A model generated the notes under the pieces. The model ran no database searches, was not told where the DNA came from, and worked only from the letters and a program-made list of their open reading frames with translations. Shown piece by piece: positions 1 through 6,454 of a stretch of 64,000 nt of DNA. Location of the stretch: assembly GCA_004172935.1 (NCBI GenBank), contig SDZD01000003.1, positions 1-64,000 on the forward strand, in the 5' to 3' direction. Every line of letters starts with the position of its first letter. Positions within the stretch are counted from its first letter, which is position 1. Source of the stretch: a bacterium (lineage in GTDB: Bacteria; Armatimonadota; Abditibacteriia; Abditibacteriales; Abditibacteriaceae). The position numbers and the translations under genes are program-made.

Positions 1-540
1 CGGATGCGGCGGTTCGACCATGGCCCAGGTCACTCCCACATCGGCCAAGCCGCGCACCTCCTCGAGAAATCGATCGGCACCGCCGGCCGCGCCGTACTGT
101 AAACGGGCCTTTGGGCCGATGGCGATGTCGAAAGGACCCGTCTTGCCCAGGTCCTCGCGCAGCGCCTGGAGATTGGCGATCTTCTCGCCAAGTTGCTCGA
201 GGGTATGGATGCCCGTGTCACGGTTGAGCTGAGACATCGTCGGCGCCGCATACGTCGTGAACACACGAGAGACCTGGATGCCCGGCCCGGTCGGATTTTC
301 TTCGATTAGGACGAGGTGTTCGCTGGGCACATTAACGACAGGAGGCAAGCTGCCTTCGGCATAACCATTTTCGGGGGTGTAGTCGAAGGCGAGCCAGTCG
401 ATGGCTACGGATACTGTTCCGGCGGGGGCGTTGGGCGCCGACGGAAAAACCATGCCCGTGAGGCCGACTAACGAGAAGCCGGGGGCCAGCATTGTTCTTC
501 CACCAATTTCGACGCGGTCACCAAATTTAAAAGAATTCAA
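1..540 (-). CDS. Partial gene; N-terminal unknown domain joined in frame to a luciferase-like (LLM) oxidoreductase C-terminus
   Basis: Starts at a TTG codon at 540, with AAAGGAGA about 8 bases upstream, and runs off the left edge, giving 180 codons. The first ~80-95 residues (KFGDRVEIGG, then a LAFDYTPENG stretch) belong to no family I recognise. From about residue 95 the protein reads like the C-terminal part of an F420- or flavin-dependent luciferase-like oxidoreductase: a TLEQLGEKIANLQALRE helix, TGPFDIAIGP, then LADVGVTWAMVEPPHP. Base composition changes with it: by hand count 1-300 is about 65 % GC against about 56 % for 301-420, and the right-hand protein part uses GAG five times to GAA once, unlike the rest of the window. 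The gene follows the receiver gene by 18 bases. Either a real fusion or a contig chimera at roughly 245-300. Confidence 0.55.
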   Translation of the reverse strand, partial: MNSFKFGDRVEIGGRTMLAPGFSLVGLTGMVFPSAPNAPAGTVSVAIDWLAFDYTPENGYAEGSLPPVVNVPSEHLVLIEENPTGPGIQVSRVFTTYAAPTMSQLNRDTGIHTLEQLGEKIANLQALREDLGKTGPFDIAIGPKARLQYGAAGGADRFLEEVRGLADVGVTWAMVEPPHP

Positions 541-558
541 GGTTTGCTCTCCTTTAAT

Positions 559-1008
559 TTAATCGCGGTTCATCTCACGCACTTTGGCAAACGATTCGAG
601 GCGGCGAACCGTTGCTAGGCTGGAACGGCGGCGTTCGACTGCCTGTTCGATTTTGATGGAAACCAGTTCGTAGACATCCACGCCGGGAATATTCTTTTCG
701 ACGTAATCGAAGGCGCCCATTTTCATGCACTCGACGGCGTTCGCCACGTTGCCGTAGGCGGTGAGGACGACGACTTCGGTGAACACGTCGCGCGCGAGAG
801 CGCTTTTGAGGACTTCGACGCCCGAAGAGGGCGATTCCATCAGCATATCGGTGAGTACCACGTCGAAGGGGACGGGAGCCTCTTCGATGGCACGGCTGGC
901 CTCGGCTTGTGAGGCGGCTGTTGTCACGCTGTGTCCGTCGCGACGCAAACGGCGCTCCAACGACATCCTTACATCATCTTCATCATCGGCCACTAAAAGT
1001 TTTCCCAT
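559..1008 (-). CDS. Stand-alone response regulator receiver protein
   Basis: A CheY-like receiver domain of 149 residues with no output domain. The acidic pocket is D8/D9 (LLVADDE), the phospho-acceptor is D54 in VVLTDML, the switch threonine is T83 in VVLTAYG and the conserved lysine is K105 in DYVEK. After the receiver fold (to about residue 125) comes a charged helical tail, EQAVERRRSSLATVRRLESF. It probably relays phosphate to a partner or acts by protein contact. No histidine kinase gene is visible nearby. The next gene on the same strand begins 18 bases after its stop, so the two are likely co-transcribed. The start at 1008 gives a canonical receiver N-terminus (MGKLLVADDE). Confidence 0.85.
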   Translation of the reverse strand: MGKLLVADDEDDVRMSLERRLRRDGHSVTTAASQAEASRAIEEAPVPFDVVLTDMLMESPSSGVEVLKSALARDVFTEVVVLTAYGNVANAVECMKMGAFDYVEKNIPGVDVYELVSIKIEQAVERRRSSLATVRRLESFAKVREMNRD

Positions 1009-1170
1009 TTCGCTTTCTCTTCAGTTTGACGCTATTGCGGCGCTTAGATTTTAAATGTTCTTGGCATCGCGGGCTGTAACAATTTTTCCTGTCACTTCGC
1101 GACCTAAATATGTCTTTGCAAACTGAACATTGTTTGGCTCTTGCGATGAGGCCCGCTTACTTATTCGCAG

Positions 1171-1836
1171 TTATAGAATTCCATATCGGGAGAGTACCAC
1201 GCGGCATCGCGGTGCGGCATTGGGGGCTTCGCCGAGCCTTTCGATAAAGAGTTTCAAATCGGCCTCATCATCGACATCGCGCCATGCGCTGAGGGTGCGA
1301 AAGGCGAGGTCATGGTCGTGGCTGAGGCTGTGCAAATTTTCGGTGAGGTGACTCAGGGTGTCGCGTGCTGAAATCGGTACACCCTCGAATAAGTACGCGG
1401 GCAAATGGCGGGCGCTGCCGAGCAGATAAAAGCCACCATCGAGCGACGGGCCGACCACCAAGGGGAGTGATTCGAGCGAGGCGAAGGCTGCTTCGAGCAG
1501 GTGGGACGGTAAATCAGGAGAATCGGAGCCGATGAACACCACGCGCTCGAAACCTTGGGCACGCAAATGGGCGTCGGCGCGCAACAGGCGTGCCCATAGG
1601 TCACCGCCGCCCTGTGCGTTAGTCACTCCCGACCATAGCTGCTGGCCGTCGAACTCATCGGGAGTGAGGAACAGGTGCGTTGTCACCTTGATAGAAGCGC
1701 ACAGCGCGAGCGTATCGGCCAGCATTGCAGTCGCGAGATCGAACGCGAAGTCATCGCCGTGGGTTTGAGCCAGTCGGGTTTTGGCCTTGCCCACTTCGGG
1801 CGCGCGGGAGAACAGGGCGATGACGCAGCGATTCAT
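1171..1836 (-). CDS. TIGR04282 / DUF2064 glycosyltransferase-like protein
   Basis: Matches the TIGR04282 (DUF2064) group of small GT-A-fold, nucleotidyltransferase-like proteins. Visible hallmarks are the N-terminal ALFSRAPEVGKAKTRLA motif (the nucleotide-binding loop typical of sugar-nucleotide transferases), VVFIGSDSPDLP in the middle, and VVGPSLDGGFYLLG (the DGGxYxLG signature). At 221 residues it has full family length. The biochemical function of the family is poorly defined; annotated members are often called glycosyltransferases. It is last in a minus-strand run behind the YHYH-domain gene (31-base gap) and the HupE/UreJ-like gene. Confidence 0.8.
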   Translation of the reverse strand: MNRCVIALFSRAPEVGKAKTRLAQTHGDDFAFDLATAMLADTLALCASIKVTTHLFLTPDEFDGQQLWSGVTNAQGGGDLWARLLRADAHLRAQGFERVVFIGSDSPDLPSHLLEAAFASLESLPLVVGPSLDGGFYLLGSARHLPAYLFEGVPISARDTLSHLTENLHSLSHDHDLAFRTLSAWRDVDDEADLKLFIERLGEAPNAAPRCRVVLSRYGIL

Positions 1837-1867
1837 TGCTTTGCAGTTTGGGCGTTAGTGCCCCGCC

Positions 1868-2950
1868 TTAGAATGGCGGTGGCGGACCAAAGCCGGGGCC
1901 ACCGGGAGGCGGGGGGCCATCAAAACCGGGGCCACCCGGTGGTGGACCGTCCATACCATCAGGGCCACCGAAGCCGGGACCGCCCATACCAGGCCCTCCG
2001 AAGCCGGGGCCTCCACCCATACCGGGACCACCCCTGCCACCGGGAGGGCCTTTGGCGAAGCTGGAATCGGCTTTGGCGTGGTGGTAGCGTGGGATGAAGG
2101 GGAACTCGTCGGTGAGGACGTAGTAGTAGGTGCCTTGAGGGTATTCGGGGGTGATGCCAGTCCGCCCATTGCATTCGTCTAGGTCGCCTGCACCTTTGAC
2201 GTATTCCCAGTCGGCGGTGAAGGTGCCGTCATAGGCGCCGCCGGGGCCGGTATTGCCAGCGGGGCGTGTGCCTTCCTTGAGGCGGTAACTGGAGCGTAAT
2301 TTTTTGAGGCCACTTTTATCGTTGTTGGCTGCCGCGTAGCCGTAAGTCGCATAAATAGGGAAGCCATCGGAGCCATAACCGATGAGTACCATCTGGTCTT
2401 TCTTGGCGACTTTTTCGATGAGCTTCACCGGGAGACCGTGGTAGTGGTAGGCGCCGCCCGGTTGGACGTGGGCGTTGCTGGAGTCGGTGCCGAGGTCAAC
2501 GTTGCCTGAAAGGGCCTCATAGTTCCAGGTGCGGTTACCGTTCCAGAATTCGTTGGTGCCGGGATCGAAGGGGATGCCATTGACTGCGACACCGAAGTCA
2601 TCGTGCCCAAACGAGGTTATGGCGCCCATAACTGGCTTGTCGGGCATTCGGAATTTGTAGTTCTGGGCCGAGATGCGGTTGGGGTTGCCCGGTCCCGGAA
2701 ACTGCCCGGTGACGTGGTTCGGGATGCCATTGGAGGTGATGGTGCGAATGCCGTTTTTGTCCTCGATGGTAACTTTGGGGTCGGGGAGTGGCCCGGTATC
2801 TCCTTCGTCTTCATCGAAGCCGGGGGGCGGCCCGCCACCGGGAGGGCCACCGAAGAAGGGGTCTTGCTGCGCATAGACGTAGCCCCCCGCCGAGATGGTG
2901 GACAAGGCGCCAATGGCGACGATAAGAAGAACAGCTTTTTTCGATTTCAT
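1868..2950 (-). CDS. Exported YHYH-domain protein with Gly/Pro-rich tail
   Basis: A 360-residue secreted protein. Residues 1-27 form a signal peptide (MKSKKAVLLIVAIGAL, cleavage near YAQQ). The central region contains the diagnostic YHYH motif within GGAYHYHGLPVKLI and an aromatic-rich core (YGSDGFPIYATYGYA) typical of the YHYH domain family (PF14240), whose function is unknown. The histidines suggest metal binding. From about residue 300 to the end the sequence is a low-complexity run of GGPG/GFGG and PPGG units, perhaps a cell-surface linker. It starts 14 bases after the stop of the HupE/UreJ-like gene. YHYH and HupE-type proteins occur together in other bacteria in my recollection, which would fit a shared metal-related role; that is inference. 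Confidence 0.8.
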   Translation of the reverse strand: MKSKKAVLLIVAIGALSTISAGGYVYAQQDPFFGGPPGGGPPPGFDEDEGDTGPLPDPKVTIEDKNGIRTITSNGIPNHVTGQFPGPGNPNRISAQNYKFRMPDKPVMGAITSFGHDDFGVAVNGIPFDPGTNEFWNGNRTWNYEALSGNVDLGTDSSNAHVQPGGAYHYHGLPVKLIEKVAKKDQMVLIGYGSDGFPIYATYGYAAANNDKSGLKKLRSSYRLKEGTRPAGNTGPGGAYDGTFTADWEYVKGAGDLDECNGRTGITPEYPQGTYYYVLTDEFPFIPRYHHAKADSSFAKGPPGGRGGPGMGGGPGFGGPGMGGPGFGGPDGMDGPPPGGPGFDGPPPPGGPGFGPPPPF

Positions 2951-2964
2951 AGAATTGCTTTAAA

Positions 2965-4002
2965 TTAGACGGTGAAAATTCGCTGGATGAACCAGAAGGC
3001 GCCCATAGCGGCGACGCCCATCGAGCCATAGCGAACGACTGGTTGTTGGAGCGAGGGCCACTGTTTGACGAGCGCGCCGAGTACGGTCGAAAATAGCAGG
3101 ACGAGAACGGCCTGTCCGATTTCGACGCCGCAGTTGAAGGCCACCAGCGCCCATGCTAATGCCTCGCGGGGGAGTCCTACTTCGGCGAGGGCGCCAGCGA
3201 AGCCGAAGCCGTGGATGAGACCGAAGCCGAAGGCCATATAGGGGCGCCAGTCAATGCGCTGCGGGTCTTGTTCGCGGTGGCGATTGAGGAAATTGGACAG
3301 CGCGACGAAGACGATGGAGAGCGCTATGACTGGTTCGACAAAGCGTGGTGGTAGCGAGAAGGTTCCCGTCGCAGCCAACGACAGGGTGATGCTGTGGGCG
3401 AGGGTGAACGCCGTCACGATTTTGAGGAGTTGGCGCCAATTTCCGCCCAATAGCAATAGGCTCAGGAGGAAGAGGATGTGGTCAATACCGCCGAAGATGT
3501 GACCGATGCCCTCGACTACAAAGCGCAGTGCGACCTGTGCTTTGGTGAGTTGCTGATTTGAGCCGCCGATAACGGCGCTTGGATGGGCCGAGTTGAGCAG
3601 GACTTCATCGAGAACCTGACGGTCTTTGATGACGGTGAGGACAGTGCGTTGGTCGGCGACTTCGGGGAAAATAGGCGAATCGAGCGCGACCTGTGGCGCA
3701 GTCGAAACTTTCGCTTTCGATTGTGCCTGCCAAATTATGATGCCGTTGGCTTTGTCGCGTATTAATTGGACCTGAGTAGGGGAGAAGGACTGACCATTTA
3801 TATGGAGTTTGAGCCGGTTGCTAATTTCGGTTTTGGCGTCGGAGGTTTGAAGGAGATGGGCGTGGGCTACCACGCTGACCGCGATGCCTTTGGAATCGAA
3901 GCGCACTTTTACCCCGGTCATGTTGAGGGTGTGCGACCATGCCGCTGTGACGGACAGCGCCAGAAATAGCATCACCAGAACCACACCATTCAATCTCTGC
4001 AT
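2965..4002 (-). CDS. HupE/UreJ-like integral membrane protein
   Basis: A 345-residue membrane protein with an N-terminal signal (MQRLNGVVLVMLFLALSVTA, cleavage near AWSH), a roughly 130-residue extracytoplasmic domain, then six or so hydrophobic segments. The membrane half carries the family's histidine motifs: GIDHILFLLSLLLL, FTLAHSITLSL and FGFGLIHGFGFAGAL, as in the HupE/UreJ_2 group. Distant relatives transport nickel or cobalt for hydrogenase or urease; no such enzyme is in this window, so the substrate is unknown. First gene of a likely three-gene operon with the YHYH protein and the TIGR04282 protein. The region 4003-4186 between it and the divergent nitroreductase gene should hold both promoters. 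Confidence 0.8.
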   Translation of the reverse strand: MQRLNGVVLVMLFLALSVTAAWSHTLNMTGVKVRFDSKGIAVSVVAHAHLLQTSDAKTEISNRLKLHINGQSFSPTQVQLIRDKANGIIIWQAQSKAKVSTAPQVALDSPIFPEVADQRTVLTVIKDRQVLDEVLLNSAHPSAVIGGSNQQLTKAQVALRFVVEGIGHIFGGIDHILFLLSLLLLGGNWRQLLKIVTAFTLAHSITLSLAATGTFSLPPRFVEPVIALSIVFVALSNFLNRHREQDPQRIDWRPYMAFGFGLIHGFGFAGALAEVGLPREALAWALVAFNCGVEIGQAVLVLLFSTVLGALVKQWPSLQQPVVRYGSMGVAAMGAFWFIQRIFTV

Positions 4003-4186
4003 CGAAGTCGAACCTTTTGTTGGGAAATACGAGGGCGACCTCTAGCTTCACAAACATATTTCGCCTTTGAGTTGGGGAGATGTAAATTTTTATTAGGCGG
4101 TACTAAAGAGTCGAGCTGTGTGTTTGATTGCACGAAATATGCAACGATTTTGGGGCGCTTTTGCTCATAGTCCGCGCTTTAATTCC

Positions 4187-5026
4187 ATGTCTAATCCTCT
4201 ATTCGCAGAACTCATTGCGCGCCGTTATGGTGCCTCGACCCCAGAGGTGTTGCGCGAGTTCGCCGACACCGCAAACCCCGTACTAGAAACGCTACTCGAC
4301 CATAAATCGGTGCGCCAATTCAAGAAAGAGCCGTTGGCCGCTGGCACCGTTGAGTTGTTGGCGACTGCGGCGCAAAGCGCTGCATCTTCCTCGAATTTAC
4401 AGGCATGGAGCGTGGTGGCATTGCAAAACGAGGAGCATAAAGCTGCCGCTGCAACTCTGTGCGGCAACCAACAGTTCATCCGTGATGCGCCGCTATTTAT
4501 GGTTTTCATCGCCGATTTAGCTCGCCTTTACTGGATTTGCGAACACGAAAAGCAACCAACCGAAGGGTTAGAATTTTTCGAGATGTTCCTGGTCGCTGCT
4601 TTGGATGCCGCCCTCGCCGCCCAGAATATGGCAGTGGCCTCCGAAGGATTGGGACTGGGCATCTGCTACGCGGGCGCTGCTCGCAACCACCCACGCGAAT
4701 TAGCCGACTTGCTGAAGTTGCCGTCTCACTCTATCGCGCTTTTCGGCATGGCTATCGGCCATCCGCAGGACGACCTGAAGACTACTGCCAAACCACGTTT
4801 GCCTCAATCCGGCTTGCTGCACTACGAAACCTATTCGAGCGAGCAGTGGCCCACCGAAATCGAAGCCTACAACCAGACGATGGCGGAATTTTATGAGTCG
4901 CAACAGATGAACGCCCACCAATCGTGGTCACAGTCTTCGGCTAAGCGGGTGTGCCGCAAAGAATCGCTATCTGGCCGCGATGTGTTGCGGCAGATTTTGG
5001 AGGAAAGGGGCTTTGGGTTGAGGTGA
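4187..5026 (+). CDS. NADPH-dependent nitroreductase family oxidoreductase
   Basis: An FMN-dependent nitroreductase-fold enzyme of the NfsA/flavin-reductase type (279 residues from this start). Visible features are the N-terminal HKSVRQFKKEPL motif that contacts FMN phosphate, AAQSAASSSNLQAWSVVAL (FMN-binding serine/asparagine segment), the membrane-like helix ALDAALAAQNMAVASEGLGLGICYAG, and an IALFGMAIGHP strand followed by KPRLPQSGLLHYE, which is the NADPH-side signature of NfsA-type members. I place the start at the ATG at 4187 because MSNPLFAELIARRYGA matches the family N-terminus; an upstream ATG at 4118 would add 23 residues without family resemblance. Likely reduces quinones or nitroaromatics. 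The DUF433 gene begins 3 bases after its stop. Confidence 0.85.
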   Translation: MSNPLFAELIARRYGASTPEVLREFADTANPVLETLLDHKSVRQFKKEPLAAGTVELLATAAQSAASSSNLQAWSVVALQNEEHKAAAATLCGNQQFIRDAPLFMVFIADLARLYWICEHEKQPTEGLEFFEMFLVAALDAALAAQNMAVASEGLGLGICYAGAARNHPRELADLLKLPSHSIALFGMAIGHPQDDLKTTAKPRLPQSGLLHYETYSSEQWPTEIEAYNQTMAEFYESQQMNAHQSWSQSSAKRVCRKESLSGRDVLRQILEERGFGLR

Positions 5027-5029
5027 GAC

Positions 5030-5275
5030 ATGAACACAATACAAAAAACGCAAGGTGTGAATGGGGGTGGGGCTTGTATTGGTCAAACACGCATTGCTGT
5101 TTGGATGCTCGAAGCGGCACGCCGCGAAGGGTTTAGTGATGAAGATATTCTGGTGATGTATCCCCAACTTACAGCAAGCGACTTATCTTGTTGCTGGAAA
5201 TACATAAACACGCATAAAGGTGAGATTGAGCAGGAAGTCCAAGAGAACGACATGCTTAAAACAAGTTCAGCATAA
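5030..5275 (+). CDS. DUF433 (VapB45-like) antitoxin-family protein, orphan
   Basis: A complete DUF433 domain of 81 residues. Family motifs are GGGACIGQTRIAVWML (equivalent to the usual G-G-x-P-C-I-x-G-T-R-I-P-V), EGFSDEDILVMYPQLTASDL (helix-turn-helix-like) and the C-terminal EIEQEVQEND. Known relatives are antitoxins paired with a PIN-like DUF5615 toxin encoded just downstream. No such toxin follows here: the next gene encodes a NucS-like nuclease. It starts 3 bases after the nitroreductase stop, so translation may be coupled. CIGQTR replaces the more usual CI-x-GTR. Confidence 0.8.
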   Translation: MNTIQKTQGVNGGGACIGQTRIAVWMLEAARREGFSDEDILVMYPQLTASDLSCCWKYINTHKGEIEQEVQENDMLKTSSA

Positions 5276-5325
5276 AAAATTACCCGTTTCAGGTGCCATA
5301 CTTCTCGATTGAAGTTGAGAAATTT

Positions 5326-6354
5326 ATGCCCCTTTTCACGATTGAAAATAATAAAAAAAATTTGCAATTAGTTCCGCCCTCTTCTTTTAGTCAGCATGGG
5401 ATTTTAGAGCGTTCTCATATACAGACGATGTTGCGTGATGATGCCTCTGCATTACAGGCAATAACTGGTGAATCGTTGCTTGTAATTTCCGAAGAATATA
5501 ATCAGTGGGAAAATAAAGATTCAAATCGGCGCATTGATTTATTGGCGATTGATGCAGATGCAAATCTCGTCATAATCGAACTCAAGAGAGTTGAGGGCGG
5601 AGAACATATGGAGCTACAGGCCCTTCGATATGCCGCTATGATTTCGTCAATGGATTTAGAGGGGATAGTTGCTACATATCGTGGGTATTTAGAGACACAT
5701 CCCACGCTAGATACCCCGCCCGAAAGCGCAGAGTCGAAAATTCTACAGTTTCTGGATAAGCCCTCCTCTATTGGTGTTTCGATCTCTTCAACTCCTCGCA
5801 TTATCCTCGTATCTCCTTCGTTTTCTAAAGAGATAACTACGACAGTGCTTTGGTTGAATGAACGTGGCCTCGATATACAATGCATCGAAATTAAGCCTTA
5901 TCAAGTTGGTGAAAAGCTATTGCTTAACTCTGATAAAATTCTCCCACTTGAGTCTTCGGATGGGTACATTATTCGTCCCGGTCAGCAATCTGGAGAGGTA
6001 GTAACACCAAAGTCAAAAAGAACCCAATCTGCTCCTAGTGCAGTGCCTTATTTAGTGCGTCATGAGGTTCTTAAAGTTGGCACTTCAGTTCATTTGGTTC
6101 GGGATGTACGCCCTCAATTAATAGTCCCCGATTCGCAAAAACGCGCCCGCTATAATGGTGGGATTAAATTTTTATGGGAGGAAGATGGCCAGAATTACTC
6201 ACTATCTGCGCTTTGCGCCGAAATCTGCCGTCGCAATAACGGTAATATGGGGTCGGGGAGTTGGGCTGGACCTAACTACTGGGCAATTGAAGGAGAAAGC
6301 CAAACTTTAGGCGAAAAAATGTACGAAATGTTGGCTGAGACGGGTGCTGAGTAA
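5326..6354 (+). CDS. NucS-like PD-(D/E)XK endonuclease family protein
   Basis: 342 residues from the ATG at 5326; a GTG at 5293 would add 11 residues. The N-terminus MPLFTIENN and the early helix resemble NucS/DUF91-type nucleases. The PD-(D/E)XK core is clear: RRIDLLAIDADANLVIIELKR gives the catalytic Asp and the E-x-K pair, preceded by EEYNQWEN. A middle region with TPRIILVSPSFSKEITTTVLWL follows the same fold (strand plus helix). The last 100 residues (GGIKFLWEEDGQNYSLSALC, then MGSGSWAGPNYW) form a separate domain I cannot name. The gene is visibly AT-richer than its neighbours and uses ATA, AGA and TTA codons more, a sign of transfer. It may be a defence or DNA-repair nuclease; substrate unknown. 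Confidence 0.7.
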   Translation: MPLFTIENNKKNLQLVPPSSFSQHGILERSHIQTMLRDDASALQAITGESLLVISEEYNQWENKDSNRRIDLLAIDADANLVIIELKRVEGGEHMELQALRYAAMISSMDLEGIVATYRGYLETHPTLDTPPESAESKILQFLDKPSSIGVSISSTPRIILVSPSFSKEITTTVLWLNERGLDIQCIEIKPYQVGEKLLLNSDKILPLESSDGYIIRPGQQSGEVVTPKSKRTQSAPSAVPYLVRHEVLKVGTSVHLVRDVRPQLIVPDSQKRARYNGGIKFLWEEDGQNYSLSALCAEICRRNNGNMGSGSWAGPNYWAIEGESQTLGEKMYEMLAETGAE

Positions 6355-6398
6355 GTTGTTTGTCGGATTAGAATGGATGTAGCCGCAATAGCCAAATG

Positions 6399-6435
6399 AA
6401 AAGGGTGCGTGAACTCAAAGTTCACGCACCCTTTT
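6399..6435. terminator. Bidirectional intrinsic terminator between the nuclease gene and pnp
   Basis: A perfect 17-bp stem, AAAAGGGTGCGTGAACT with its reverse complement, separated by CAA. The A-tract on one side and the T-tract on the other serve both strands. It lies between the convergent nuclease gene and pnp. Confidence 0.92.
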
Positions 6436-6454
6436 CTATTTGGCTAGTTCGCTT

